Assembly: GCF_002506585.1 (NCBI RefSeq)
Contig: NZ_DAXW01000003.1
Location: 179,338 to 243,337 of the forward strand
From: Methanoculleus sp. UBA430
Lineage (GTDB): Archaea; Halobacteriota; Methanomicrobia; Methanomicrobiales; Methanoculleaceae
Reading direction: 5' to 3'
Length of the DNA: 64,000 bases
Below the pieces are notes generated by a model. The model saw only the letters and a program-made list of their open reading frames with translations, searched no databases and was not told where the DNA came from. Of this stretch, positions 25,545 to 35,472 are shown one piece after another (position 1 is the stretch's first letter; each line of letters starts with the position of its first letter). A program made the translations under genes and the position numbers.

Positions 25545-26495
25545 GTGGAAGAGGATAATATCATCGAGGTGCGGGACCTCGAACATACGTTCAACGGTTT
25601 TGCTGCGGTGCGCGGCATCAGTTTCACCGTCAGGAGAGGCGAGATCTTCTCGTTCCTCGGCCCCAACGGCGCAGGAAAGAGCACCACCATCAACATCCTG
25701 ACAACGCTCCTCCCCCTTCAGAAGGGTACGGTGCGGGTGGCCGGCTACGACGTCGCACGGGAACCCGGGAGAGTCCGGGAGTCCATCGGCATCGTCTTCC
25801 AGGACGATGTGCTCGACCGCGACCTCACGGTCCGGGAGACGATGGAGTTCCACGGACGGCTCTACGCCATTCCCCGCGACGAGCGGCGCCGACGGATCGA
25901 CGACCTGCTCCGGGTCGTGGAACTCGGCTCAAAACGGGACGAACGGACGAAGAACCTCTCCGGCGGCATGAAACGGCGGCTCCAGATCGCCCGGGGGCTG
26001 ATGACCCGGCCGGAGGTCCTCTTCCTGGACGAGCCAACGCAGGGGCTCGACCCCCAGACACGGATGCGGATGTGGGAGTATATCCGGCAGGTGAACGGTG
26101 CCGGGACGACGATCTTTTTGACGACACATTATATGGATGAGGCTGATATGCTCTCGGATCGGATCAGCATCATCGACCACGGCAAGATCGTTGTCTCCGG
26201 CACCCCGGGAGAACTGAAGAACACCCTCGGCGAGGACGTCGTCTACCTGGAGACGGCAGACGACATGAAGGCCCGGGAGAGCCTCCGGGGGGTCGGGGAG
26301 ATTCAATCTATCACCGAGTCACCCCGCGGCCTCTCGATCACGATCTCGGCTGACGGGAGCCACTGCCTCCCGCGGATCGTCGATGCGGTGCGTGGCGCCG
26401 GGATCGGGATCTCGAGCGTGAACCTCAAGAAACCGACGATGGACGACGTGTTTGTCTACTACACCGGCAGGGAACTGCGGGATGAAGGGGCATGA
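25545..26495 (+). CDS. ABC-2 type exporter, ATP-binding subunit (DrrA/NodI type)
   Basis: 316 residues. Walker A GPNGAGKST, signature LSGGMKRRLQIARGL, Walker B VLFLDEPTQGLD and the H-loop TTHYMDEAD are all present. The roughly 90-residue C-terminal extension is typical of the DrrA group, which powers export of drugs or lipids. It starts at GTG 25545. The next gene, the permease, overlaps it by four bases. Confidence 0.93.
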   Translation: MEEDNIIEVRDLEHTFNGFAAVRGISFTVRRGEIFSFLGPNGAGKSTTINILTTLLPLQKGTVRVAGYDVAREPGRVRESIGIVFQDDVLDRDLTVRETMEFHGRLYAIPRDERRRRIDDLLRVVELGSKRDERTKNLSGGMKRRLQIARGLMTRPEVLFLDEPTQGLDPQTRMRMWEYIRQVNGAGTTIFLTTHYMDEADMLSDRISIIDHGKIVVSGTPGELKNTLGEDVVYLETADDMKARESLRGVGEIQSITESPRGLSITISADGSHCLPRIVDAVRGAGIGISSVNLKKPTMDDVFVYYTGRELRDEGA

Positions 26496-27337
26496 CTGCC
26501 ATGGCATGGGAGTTCCTCACCGTCTACTGGCGCGAGATGATCCGATTTGTCCGGTTCAGGACGCAGCTCCTCTCATCGCTCCTGCAGCCGGCGCTCTGGA
26601 TGGCGTTTTTCGGCGTCGCGATGTCCTCGAACTTCAACCGGTTCACCTCCGCCATTCCGGCCCCGGCTGGCATCGTCCCGGTCGACTACCTCACCTTCAT
26701 GGCCGCCGGGGTGATCGCGATGACAACCCTCTTTACGAGCCTCTTCGGGGGGATCAGTCTTCTCTTCGATAAGAACTGGGGGCTGATGCGGGAGATGCTC
26801 GCGAGCCCCATGCCCCGGACCCACATCATGCTGGGGGTCAGCCTCTCGGGGATGACGAAGTCGTTCATCCAGGTGGCCATTATCATGGCGTTCGGGCTCC
26901 TCCTCGGGGTAGAGTTCTTCCCCGGGTTTTCGGCCACGCAGATCGCCCTCTCGGTCCTCGGCATATTCGTCTTCGTCGGCGTCTTCTCGCTCGGGTTCCT
27001 CCTCTTCTCCTCAACCATCTCAATGCGCCTCGAGAGCCCGGAGGGGCTGCAGGGGATCATCACGCTCCTCACCCTGCCACTCTTCTTCGTCTCGAACGCC
27101 CTCTACCCCATCCAGGCGTTCCCGCCGCTCTTACAGGCTCTCTCGATCTACAACCCGCTCACCCACCTGGTCAGTGGGGTCCGCTACTTCGCCCTCGGGA
27201 ACGACTTCTTCGCCGTCGGCGCGCGCTACTCCTACACCACGACCGACGTCCTCGTATCGTTCGGTTACCTCGCGGTCTTTGCGGCGGTGATGTATCTCCT
27301 CGCCCGCCGGACGTTTGAGAAAGCGGTAGTAACATAA
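26492..27337 (+). CDS. ABC-2 type exporter, permease subunit
   Basis: 281 residues with six membrane helices and the ABC-2 signature region GLQGIITLLTLPLFFVSNALYPIQAFPPLLQALSIYNPLTHLVSGVRY. Its start ATG overlaps the ATPase stop (ATGA); MAWEF nine bases later is the alternative start. Partner of the preceding ATPase; substrate unknown. A lipoprotein gene follows after 23 bases and may belong to the same transcript. Confidence 0.9.
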   Translation: MTAMAWEFLTVYWREMIRFVRFRTQLLSSLLQPALWMAFFGVAMSSNFNRFTSAIPAPAGIVPVDYLTFMAAGVIAMTTLFTSLFGGISLLFDKNWGLMREMLASPMPRTHIMLGVSLSGMTKSFIQVAIIMAFGLLLGVEFFPGFSATQIALSVLGIFVFVGVFSLGFLLFSSTISMRLESPEGLQGIITLLTLPLFFVSNALYPIQAFPPLLQALSIYNPLTHLVSGVRYFALGNDFFAVGARYSYTTTDVLVSFGYLAVFAAVMYLLARRTFEKAVVT

Positions 27338-27360
27338 GAACAACCAAGAGAAGGGTGAAC

Positions 27361-28221
27361 ATGCAGGGAACCAGGTATGCAATGCTGGTATTGCTGGTCC
27401 TCGCCGTCGTCGCCGGCTGCGTCGGGGTGCCGGGCCTTGAGACGACGGAAGGATTCAACCAGACGGTCACGGTGGAGCCGGATAGCGATCTCGTCGTGAT
27501 CAACCGGAACGGCGGCGTGACCGTGAACGTCCGGGAAGGGGAGACTGTCGTCGTCAGTGCGGTCAAACGGTCCGTCTACGGCCAGGGCGAACTTGATATG
27601 GTCCGGATACAGGTGACGGAGGGCGATCCTCTCCGGATCGAGACGGTGTATACCGGAACAGTAAACCCGCGGGTGAGCGTCGACTTTACGATAGAGGTGC
27701 CCCCCACGCTCGTCCTGCAGATGGTGGAGAGTTCGAACGGCCCGATCGACCTTGCAGGGGTGCGGGTGAACGCGACAGAACTCCGGACATCAAACGGTCC
27801 CGTGCGGGTTCGCGGCGCTCCCGGCGGTGACATCACGGCGGCCACCTCGAACGGACCGATCGAGGTGCGGGGCGCCGAAGGCTACGTCACCGCAAGGACC
27901 AGCAACGGCGGGATCACGGTGGAGGGGTCCACGGGAGTTGCAGAACTGCAGACCTCGAACGGCCCGATCGCGGCCGAGATCCCTGCCGTCCGGGGTGATG
28001 TGGCGATCACCACAAGCAACGGCCGGGTAGCACTCCGGCTCGCGGAGGACCTCGACGCCAGGATCGTCGCCACCACATCGAACGGTCGAATCGCGGCTGG
28101 CGACCTCCCGCTCCTGGCGAGCGAGTCGTCGGGTACCCGGATAGCGGGCACGCTCGGCGACGGAGGGGCGACGATCGCCGTCACCACCTCGAATGGGAAT
28201 ATCGATCTTTCGGGGCTCTGA
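27361..28221 (+). CDS. Lipoprotein with repeated TSNG beta-helix units (DUF4097-like)
   Basis: 286 residues. It has a lipoprotein signal (LLVLAVVAGC; Cys about residue 20), then a domain made of eight repeats of [ST]SNG followed by a short hydrophobic strand (PIDL, PVRV, PIEV, GITV, PIAA, RVAL, RIAA, NIDL), as in DUF4097/adhesin-like beta-helices. It sits outside the cell, anchored to the membrane. AAGGGTGA precedes ATG 27361. It follows the ABC-2 pair closely; a linked cell-envelope function is inference. Confidence 0.8.
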   Translation: MQGTRYAMLVLLVLAVVAGCVGVPGLETTEGFNQTVTVEPDSDLVVINRNGGVTVNVREGETVVVSAVKRSVYGQGELDMVRIQVTEGDPLRIETVYTGTVNPRVSVDFTIEVPPTLVLQMVESSNGPIDLAGVRVNATELRTSNGPVRVRGAPGGDITAATSNGPIEVRGAEGYVTARTSNGGITVEGSTGVAELQTSNGPIAAEIPAVRGDVAITTSNGRVALRLAEDLDARIVATTSNGRIAAGDLPLLASESSGTRIAGTLGDGGATIAVTTSNGNIDLSGL

Positions 28222-28265
28222 ACCCCGTAACCTTTTACCCGTACGTGACCAACCTTCGAACATCC

Positions 28266-29246
28266 ATGAACCGCCCGCACCTCCTCTACTTCACCGTAGA
28301 GGGGATATCCTGTGCACTCCCGCTTGCCGATACCCGGCAGGTCGTCGGCATGGTGGCCCTGCAGCCGGAGACCGGCGGGCGCAGGGGAGTCGCCGGGACC
28401 ATGAACCTGCACGGCAGGATCGTCCCGGTCTACTCGATCCGGAGACTCCTCGGTCTCCCGGAACGTCCTCCTCTCTCCACCGACGTCCTCATCATTGCTC
28501 ACCCCGGCAAAGACTGTGTGGCCCTCTGGGTTGATGGGGTTCGGGGGGTGCGGATGAGCGCAAAACCCCTCCTACCCGGGGACACGCCCCCTCTCCCCGG
28601 CGTGCTGGTCGCGGAAGACGAAACAGTCCTCATCCACGATCTTCCGGCATTCCTTGCGGCAGACGAGAGCGGACAGTTCCCCCATCTTCCGGGCGGGGTC
28701 GAGGCCGGTGAAAAGGAGTCGGCCGATGATCCCGGGAGAGCCGGAGGTATCCTCACCAGCCGGGCGCAAGCGATCGCCCGGCCGAACGAGGAGCCGCGTG
28801 AGACCCGGTTCTCGGAGATCCTCACGTTCCGGCTCGAAGGTCGGGAGTACGCCATCGAGACGCAGTACATCCGGGAAGTCTTTATCATCCGCGAGATCAC
28901 CCCGGTTCCCGGGACGCCCGCTTTCATTGCCGGGATATGTGCCGTCAGAGGGGAGATCATCTCCGTCGTCGATCTCCGCACGCTCTTCGCGATCCCGAAA
29001 CACGGGCTGACGGACCTCAACCGGGTCATCGTTCTCACTAACGGGACGATAACCTTCGGAATCCTTGCGGATTATATCACGGATATCGGTACCAGGCCGA
29101 CCGACCGGTTCGCTCCCATAGTTCCCGGCACGACACCGATCAAGCAGCGGTATCTCCTGGGGACCGCAGACGGATCGACGATCGTCCTCGACGCGGGGGC
29201 GATCCTCGCCGATCCCGTGATGGTGGTGGACGAAAACGGAAACTGA
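28266..29246 (+). CDS. cheW: Double CheW adaptor protein
   Basis: 326 residues holding two CheW-like domains (about 5-130 and 185-315) joined by an acidic linker. Domain 1: LYFTVEGISCALPLADTRQVVG...GTMNLHGRIVPVYSIRRLLG. Domain 2: ILTFRLEGREYAIETQYIREVFIIREITPVPGTPAFIAGICAVRGEIISVVDLRTLF, a very typical CheW. CheW couples receptors to CheA; a fused pair could bridge two partners. ATG 28266 follows a weak TATA near 28230. It begins the chemosensory cluster. Confidence 0.9.
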   Translation: MNRPHLLYFTVEGISCALPLADTRQVVGMVALQPETGGRRGVAGTMNLHGRIVPVYSIRRLLGLPERPPLSTDVLIIAHPGKDCVALWVDGVRGVRMSAKPLLPGDTPPLPGVLVAEDETVLIHDLPAFLAADESGQFPHLPGGVEAGEKESADDPGRAGGILTSRAQAIARPNEEPRETRFSEILTFRLEGREYAIETQYIREVFIIREITPVPGTPAFIAGICAVRGEIISVVDLRTLFAIPKHGLTDLNRVIVLTNGTITFGILADYITDIGTRPTDRFAPIVPGTTPIKQRYLLGTADGSTIVLDAGAILADPVMVVDENGN

Positions 29247-29371
29247 GACCGCATAACGATCGTTATTGAAAAAATCCACGCGAAACCGCTTATTTTCCAA
29301 AGGAACATTATTTAATCCCGCGTGTTCATCACTTAATTGAGCCGTAGAGGAACAAGCGGAGCGGATATACC

Positions 29372-31753
29372 ATGTTCACATTTTTTTCTGACATGAAGGT
29401 CGGAACGAAGATTCTCGTCATCTGCCTATTTCTAGCGATCATTCCGGCGCTTATGCTCGGCGTGGTAGCGTATACCAGTTCGAGCGGTGTGATAAACGAC
29501 CAGATTGAGACGTTGCTTGAGACACAGGTGCACGATGCGAAGGGATGGACCAACGATGTCTACAAACTCACGCGCAACAAAGTGAACAGCGACCTCAACG
29601 TCCTCCGGGAGAACTTCTATGCCCGGGGCACTCCCGAGATCATCGACGGGAAACTGACGTTGGTGGGCGCCAACGGCGATCCGTATACCATCAACGATAA
29701 CTTCGAGATCGTCGATCAGGTCCAGTCTCTGGTCGGCGGGGCGGCGACGGTCTTTCAGGTGAACGACAACAACGCCGTCCGGATCTCCACAAACGTCATC
29801 GGGACCGACGGCAGCCGGGCGGTCGGGACCGAGCTGACTCAGAACGTCTACGACGTCGTGGTGAGCCAGGGGGAGACCTATTACGGGAGCAGGGACCTCT
29901 TCGGTAAACGTTACGTCACGGCATACGAGCCGATAAAAGACAGCAGCGGCAAGATCGTCGGGGTCCTCTTCGTCGGGACGGAGGAGGGGGAGACGCTCGA
30001 CGTCGTCAGGGCGAGCCTCAGAGACACGGTCATCGGCAGCAACGGTTACATGTTCGTCATCGACAGCACGGGAGAGGTCCTCGTGCACCCGTCCCTCGAG
30101 GGAGAGAACTGGTCGGACGAAGGCTTCGTCCGCGAGATGATCCAGAACAAGGTCGGGGTCATCCGCCACCAGATCGACGGCACCGACATCATCGATGCCT
30201 ACACCTACTACGAACCGCTCGACTGGTACATCGTCTCGCGCGCCGAACTCTCCGACTTCACCGGACCGATCGATACCATCCGGAACACGATCATCGTCGT
30301 CCTCCTTGCCTCGATCGCGATCGGCGTCGTGATTGCCATCCTCTTCGGCCGCTCGATCTCTGAGCCGCTGCAGCAGGTGGTGTTGATGCTCAAAGAGCTC
30401 CGCAACGGCCACCTCTCCGCCCGGCTCAACATCAAGCGGCAGGACGAGATCGGGGTCATGGCTAAAACGATGGACGAATTCGCCGGCGACCTCCAGACAA
30501 ACGTCGTCGGGAACCTCAAAAAGATCGCCCTCGGCGAGTACGTCAAGGAGTTCCCGGTCACCGACGAAGGCGACGAGATCCGGCCTGCGCTCGCGCTGAT
30601 GGTCCAGTCGCTCGACCACCTCCATAAAGAGACGATCAAACTCACGGATGCTGCACGCGCGGGCGACCTCTCCATCCGTGGCGACGAGACGGCATTCCGC
30701 GGCGGCTACCGGATGATCATCGCCGGGTTCAACAAGACCCTCGAGTCGATCACGGAACCGGTGAACGAGGCGATGCGGCTTGCCAGGTACTACGCTTCCG
30801 GTGACTTTACCGCCCGGTTCGACGAGAAGATCCCGGTCGCCGGGGAGTTCGTCGCTTACCGCGACGCCCTCAACACCATCGGGATCGAGCTCTCGCGGCT
30901 GATGAAACTGATCAGCGAGGAACTCTACGAGGGCGTCTCGGTCCTCTCCCTGGCATCGAACGAGATCCTGGCGGTCACGACCCAGCTCTCCGCGGCCAGT
31001 TCGCAGACCGCCGCAACGGTGAACGAGACCTCGGACTCGGTCGAGAGCGTCAGGAAGAAGACCGAACTTGTGAACCAGAAGACAAAAGGTGTCTCCGAGA
31101 AGGCGATGCGGGCGCTCGACGTCTCAAAGGACGGCCAGAAGTCCGTACGCGAGATCCTCGAGGGTATGAACCAGATCCAGCGGCAGATGGATATCGTCCG
31201 GATGAACGTTATCCGGCTCTCGGAACAGAGCCAGGCGGTCGGCGAGATCATTGCAACGGTGACCGATATCTCCGAACAGTCCAACCTGCTCGCGGTGAAC
31301 GCCTCTATCGAGGCTGCAAAGGCCGGGGAGTTCGGGAAAGGGTTTGCGGTCGTCGCAAACGAGATTCATAACCTTGCCGAGCAGTCGAAGAAGGCAACCT
31401 CGAACATCCGGGTCATCCTCACCGACATCCAGCAGGGAGTCTCCTCGACGGCGGTCTCGACCGAGCAGGGGATCCGGTCCGTGGCGGACGCAGCCCGGTT
31501 GACGAGCAACGCGCAGGAGGCGATCGAGGTGCTCGCCCGGTCGATCGCGGACACTTCGCAGGAGGTGATCGAGATCGCGGCCTCGATCCAGACGCAGGCG
31601 TCAGGGATAGACCAGATCTCCCGCGCGATGGAGAACATCCGCGACGCGGCACAGAAGAATCTCGAGACCACCCACAAGGCGGAGAAGACCGCAGGGGACC
31701 TGCACGAGCTCGGTGGCCGCTTGAAGAGGATCACCCAGCAGTACCGGGTCTAA
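29372..31753 (+). CDS. Methyl-accepting chemotaxis protein with extracellular Cache domain
   Basis: 793 residues. TM1 (about 12-34), an extracellular Cache-type sensor (35-300; VGVLFVGTEEGETLDVV and GSNGYMFVIDSTGEVLVHPSLEGENW), TM2 (304-326), HAMP, a second HAMP-like stretch, then the signalling helices with the conserved tip EQSNLLAVNASIEAAKAGEFG near 635. It binds a small molecule outside the cell and signals to CheA through CheW. ATTATTTAATCC at 29307-29318 is a plausible TATA. The adaptation enzymes CheR and CheB are not in the window. Confidence 0.94.
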   Translation: MFTFFSDMKVGTKILVICLFLAIIPALMLGVVAYTSSSGVINDQIETLLETQVHDAKGWTNDVYKLTRNKVNSDLNVLRENFYARGTPEIIDGKLTLVGANGDPYTINDNFEIVDQVQSLVGGAATVFQVNDNNAVRISTNVIGTDGSRAVGTELTQNVYDVVVSQGETYYGSRDLFGKRYVTAYEPIKDSSGKIVGVLFVGTEEGETLDVVRASLRDTVIGSNGYMFVIDSTGEVLVHPSLEGENWSDEGFVREMIQNKVGVIRHQIDGTDIIDAYTYYEPLDWYIVSRAELSDFTGPIDTIRNTIIVVLLASIAIGVVIAILFGRSISEPLQQVVLMLKELRNGHLSARLNIKRQDEIGVMAKTMDEFAGDLQTNVVGNLKKIALGEYVKEFPVTDEGDEIRPALALMVQSLDHLHKETIKLTDAARAGDLSIRGDETAFRGGYRMIIAGFNKTLESITEPVNEAMRLARYYASGDFTARFDEKIPVAGEFVAYRDALNTIGIELSRLMKLISEELYEGVSVLSLASNEILAVTTQLSAASSQTAATVNETSDSVESVRKKTELVNQKTKGVSEKAMRALDVSKDGQKSVREILEGMNQIQRQMDIVRMNVIRLSEQSQAVGEIIATVTDISEQSNLLAVNASIEAAKAGEFGKGFAVVANEIHNLAEQSKKATSNIRVILTDIQQGVSSTAVSTEQGIRSVADAARLTSNAQEAIEVLARSIADTSQEVIEIAASIQTQASGIDQISRAMENIRDAAQKNLETTHKAEKTAGDLHELGGRLKRITQQYRV

Positions 31754-31763
31754 CACGGCTGCC

Positions 31764-34067
31764 ATGACGGGATCGGACGAAGCATTTCGCGCCCGCCTCC
31801 TCGAGACGTTCCGCGAGGAGGCGGACGAGTATCTTGAGGCGATCACCGGCGGACTGCTCGAACTCGAGAAGGGGGGGCTCGAGCCCGAACTGGTTGAGTC
31901 GGTCTACCGCAGGATCCACAGCCTGAAGGGAGCAGCGCGTGCGGTCAATCTCCGGGAGATCGAGTCGGTCTGCCAGAACCTCGAGACCGTCTCCTCTCTG
32001 GTGAAACGAGGCGAGTACACTCCCGGGGAGGACGACTTCGACCTCTTCCACCGGACGCTCGCGGTCGTGAAGGCGCTTCTCCGGGGAGAGCGACCCGATG
32101 CCTCACCGGCGGAGATCATCGGGGCGCTCCGGGCCCTTCCCGAAGGCAAGAAGTCGGCCGGCGACGAGAAACCTGTCGGGGACGGCCGGCGAGACGAACC
32201 GGGTCCGGCCCCGGGGGAGAACCGCGCTCCCGGGACGGCTGAAAGCCGCAACGGCGGCGAAACGACCCTGCCGGGGTCGGACGGCGGCACCGTGAGGGTT
32301 GCGGCCCATAAACTCGACCGGCTCACCGCCGGGGCCGACAGCCTCCTCACGACACAGCTCTTCATCACGCAACGGATACGCGATCTCGAGGAGATGATGA
32401 CCCGGTTCACCCTCTGGCAGTGGAACCACTCCCAGGCGTTCAACGACCTGCACCTGATCCGCAGAAGGGCGTTCGGTGAAGAAAGGGCGGCGATCCCTCC
32501 CGACCTTATCCTGCCGCTCCAGCGAGCGGTCGAGTTCCAGGAGTACAACCGGGAGTTTGTGGCCAATCTGCAGCACGATCTCGCCATGCACCTCCGGGCG
32601 ATGGAGATGGACCAGACGGCGCTCAAAGCGAGCATCTCCGAGATCTCCGACCTGGTTCACGATGCCGCACTGTTGCCGGCTTCGAGCATGCTCGCGCCGT
32701 TCTCTGCGTTCGTGAGAGAGTTCTCCCGAACCTCGGGGAAATCTGTCGACCTCACGATCGAGGGGGGTGAGATCGAGGTCGACCGGCGTATCCTCGACGC
32801 GTTGAAGGAGCCCGTCACGCACCTCATCAGGAACAGCATCGACCACGGGATCGAGGACCCGGAGACCCGGCTGGCCCGGAAGAAGCCGGCCAGCGGAACG
32901 GTCCGGATCCGGGTCTTTCCCCGCTCCGGCAGCAGGGTCGGTATCGAGGTGGCCGATGACGGTGCCGGCATCGACAGCAGTGCTATCCGGAGGACCGCTC
33001 TTGAGAACGGGGTGATCACGATGGACGAGGACGCGGCCCTCACGGACAGCGAGGCGATCTGGCTCATCTTCAAGTCGGGGATGACGACAAGCCGGATCGT
33101 CACCGACCTCTCCGGGAGAGGACTCGGCCTTGCGATCGTGGAGGATGCCGTATCCCGCCTCGGTGGGGAGGTGACGGTCTCCTCGACTCCAGGGAGAGGA
33201 ACTACCATCACCTTCTTCGTCCCGGTGAGGATGACCACCCTCCGCGGGCTGCTCGTGCGCTCGGAGAGGCAGGTGTATGTCCTCCCGATACAGCAGGTGA
33301 AGCAGGTGCTCCGGGTGCGCCCCGACTCTCTCGCCATCTCCAGGAGCCGGCCGACGATCCGGGTATCGGGGGAGACGATCGAGGTCATCCGGCTCACCGA
33401 CGCCCTGGGGGTCCCCGCGGCCGGTCCGGCACCGGAAAAGGGGCGTCCGACACCCCTGGTCATCATCGCATACGGGGCGGGACAGATCGCGTGCATGGTT
33501 GATGAAGTGATCCGGGTGCAGGAGATCGTCGTCCGGCCGCTCGGGAGCCAGCTCCGCTCCGTCCGGAGGATCGAAGGAGCCGTGATCCTCGGGGATGGGA
33601 GCGTGGCACTCGTCCTCGACCCGCTTGAACTGATTCAGGACGCAATGCAGGCAGATCGGCCGGCGCCGGCACCTCGACTCCCGGGAGAGACGGGGCAGCG
33701 GATCCTCGTCGTGGAGGACTCGATCACCTCGCGAGTCCTGCTTCAGACGGTCCTTGAGAGAGCAGGGTACCGTGTAGAGACTGCCGCCGACGGTGTCGAC
33801 GCACTCGCAAGATTTAAGCAGCATGAGTTTGATATGCTCGTTTCAGATGTGGATATGCCCCGGATGAACGGTTTTTCGCTCATCGAGAAGATTCGTGCCG
33901 AAGCCCGACAGACTGCCGATCTCCGGGTGGTAGTCGTCACTTCTCTCGACTCACCCGAAGACCGGGAGCAGGGGAAGGCAGTCGGGGTAGATGCCTATAT
34001 TGTCAAGAGCAGTTTTGAGACGAAAGGCTTTCTTGAGACAATCCGTCGCCTGATGCATCGCCGCTGA
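31764..34067 (+). CDS. cheA: CheA-type histidine kinase fused to a receiver domain
   Basis: 767 residues. Hpt domain with phosphorylatable His52 (RRIHSLKGAARAV), a long linker with a helical dimerisation region, HATPase (N-box HLIRNSIDHGIEDPE, GxG motifs DDGAGID and GRGLGLAIVEDAV), a CheW-like domain (about 490-620), and a C-terminal REC domain (phospho-acceptor Asp about 695, in LVSDVDMPRMNGF; Lys in YIVKSS). Such CheA-REC hybrids act in phosphorelays and non-flagellar chemosensory systems. It starts 10 bases after the MCP stop. Confidence 0.93.
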   Translation: MTGSDEAFRARLLETFREEADEYLEAITGGLLELEKGGLEPELVESVYRRIHSLKGAARAVNLREIESVCQNLETVSSLVKRGEYTPGEDDFDLFHRTLAVVKALLRGERPDASPAEIIGALRALPEGKKSAGDEKPVGDGRRDEPGPAPGENRAPGTAESRNGGETTLPGSDGGTVRVAAHKLDRLTAGADSLLTTQLFITQRIRDLEEMMTRFTLWQWNHSQAFNDLHLIRRRAFGEERAAIPPDLILPLQRAVEFQEYNREFVANLQHDLAMHLRAMEMDQTALKASISEISDLVHDAALLPASSMLAPFSAFVREFSRTSGKSVDLTIEGGEIEVDRRILDALKEPVTHLIRNSIDHGIEDPETRLARKKPASGTVRIRVFPRSGSRVGIEVADDGAGIDSSAIRRTALENGVITMDEDAALTDSEAIWLIFKSGMTTSRIVTDLSGRGLGLAIVEDAVSRLGGEVTVSSTPGRGTTITFFVPVRMTTLRGLLVRSERQVYVLPIQQVKQVLRVRPDSLAISRSRPTIRVSGETIEVIRLTDALGVPAAGPAPEKGRPTPLVIIAYGAGQIACMVDEVIRVQEIVVRPLGSQLRSVRRIEGAVILGDGSVALVLDPLELIQDAMQADRPAPAPRLPGETGQRILVVEDSITSRVLLQTVLERAGYRVETAADGVDALARFKQHEFDMLVSDVDMPRMNGFSLIEKIRAEARQTADLRVVVVTSLDSPEDREQGKAVGVDAYIVKSSFETKGFLETIRRLMHRR

Positions 34068-34086
34068 CAGAGAGGGAGCAATTACT

Positions 34087-35403
34087 ATGAAAGAACGAGG
34101 AGAAAGAACGCCAATGAGCATTCTGGTGGTGGAAGATAGCCGGACGCAGGCAGAATATCTTCGCCACATTCTTGAGACGGAAGGATACGACGTCACCCTG
34201 GCTGCAGACGGCGCCACGACGCTACGGCGGATTGAGGCCGCACCACCCGACATCGTTCTGACCGACGTCCTGATGCCCGGGATGGACGGGTACGAACTCT
34301 GCCGCCGGATCAAGCAGATGAATGCGGAGATCCCGGTTATCATGGTCACCAGCCTCTTCGACCCTGCCGACGTGATGAAGGGGCTCGAATCCGGGGCCGA
34401 CAGTTTCATCGTCAAGCCCGTCACCCCCGGGCACGTCCGCACCCAGATCGAGGCTGTCCTGCGGACGGCGGAGATGCCCGACCCGGACGGTTCTCCGGCA
34501 GGACTGGAGGTTCCCTTCTCCGGCAGCGTGTATACCATCTCCGCCGGAAGGCTCAAGATCCTCAACACCCTCCTCTCAACGTATTCTATCGCGGTGACGA
34601 AGAACACCGAGCTCCAGGAGGTGCAGGAACAGCTGCACTCCTTAAACGATCAACTCCAGGAGGCCGTCGGGGATCTCTCGCGCAGCAACGAGAGCCTTGT
34701 GGCGGAGAACCAGGAGCGGAGACGTGTGGAGAAGGCTCTCGCGGATGCGAACAGAAAGCTCCAGCTCATGGCGAGTATCACCCGCCACGATCTCTTGAAC
34801 CAACTCTCGGCACTCTGGGGATACCTGGACCTGGCTCTCACGCTGCACGAGCGGGAGCCGGCGAACGCGTGGCGTCATGTCGAGAGCGCCAGGGGGATCG
34901 TCGATCGGATCAGCAATACCCTCCGGTTTACTGCCGAGTATCAGGATGTGGGAGCCGCGTCCCCCGTCTGGCAGGAGGTCCGATCGCTCGTGGAGCGAGC
35001 GGAGAAGTACCTCACGATGGGGACGATAACCCTCGAGAACGCCGTTCCGGTGGGGGTGGCGATCTACGCTGACCCGCTCATCGAGAAAGTCTTCTCAAAC
35101 CTCATCGAGAACGCGCTGCGCTACGGGGGGACGATCACCACGATCACCTTCAGCCTCAGGCAGGAGGGGGATGCGTTCACCATCATCTGCGAGGACGACG
35201 GGGTAGGGGTCGCTCGCGACGAGAAGGAAAAGATCTTTACCTATGCGCACGGCATGAACACCGGCCTCGGCCTCTTCCTCGCCCGGGAGATCCTCGCCAT
35301 CACGGGGATCGCAATCAAAGAGACGGGAGTGCCGGGGAAGGGAGCACGGTTCGAGATCCGTTGTCCGGCGGAGGTGATCCGTGTCGACGGCCGGGGCGCC
35401 TGA
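34087..35403 (+). CDS. Response regulator-histidine kinase (REC-HisKA-HATPase)
   Basis: 438 residues. N-terminal REC (about 10-130; ILVVEDS, Asp in IVLTDVLMPGMDG, Lys in FIVKPV), a coiled coil (175-225), the H-box ITRHDLLNQLSALWGYL with His near 236, and HATPase (NLIENALRYGG, EDDGVGVARDEKEKIF, TGLGLFLAREIL). It can both receive phosphate and phosphorylate itself, so it likely acts after the CheA-REC protein 19 bases upstream. ATG 34087 is used; ATG 34114 also has a good ribosome site. Confidence 0.9.
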   Translation: MKERGERTPMSILVVEDSRTQAEYLRHILETEGYDVTLAADGATTLRRIEAAPPDIVLTDVLMPGMDGYELCRRIKQMNAEIPVIMVTSLFDPADVMKGLESGADSFIVKPVTPGHVRTQIEAVLRTAEMPDPDGSPAGLEVPFSGSVYTISAGRLKILNTLLSTYSIAVTKNTELQEVQEQLHSLNDQLQEAVGDLSRSNESLVAENQERRRVEKALADANRKLQLMASITRHDLLNQLSALWGYLDLALTLHEREPANAWRHVESARGIVDRISNTLRFTAEYQDVGAASPVWQEVRSLVERAEKYLTMGTITLENAVPVGVAIYADPLIEKVFSNLIENALRYGGTITTITFSLRQEGDAFTIICEDDGVGVARDEKEKIFTYAHGMNTGLGLFLAREILAITGIAIKETGVPGKGARFEIRCPAEVIRVDGRGA

Positions 35404-35472
35404 CGGGTGCGGAGCGTGGCGCCGGGACTCCCGGTGCCGATCCGGTCTATTCATACACCGGCAGGCCCCCTC

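Noticed and set aside
27700..28215. Regular repeats that might be a CRISPR or DNA repeat array
   Set aside because: They are in-frame TSNG protein repeats of the lipoprotein, with variable spacing and diverged third positions.
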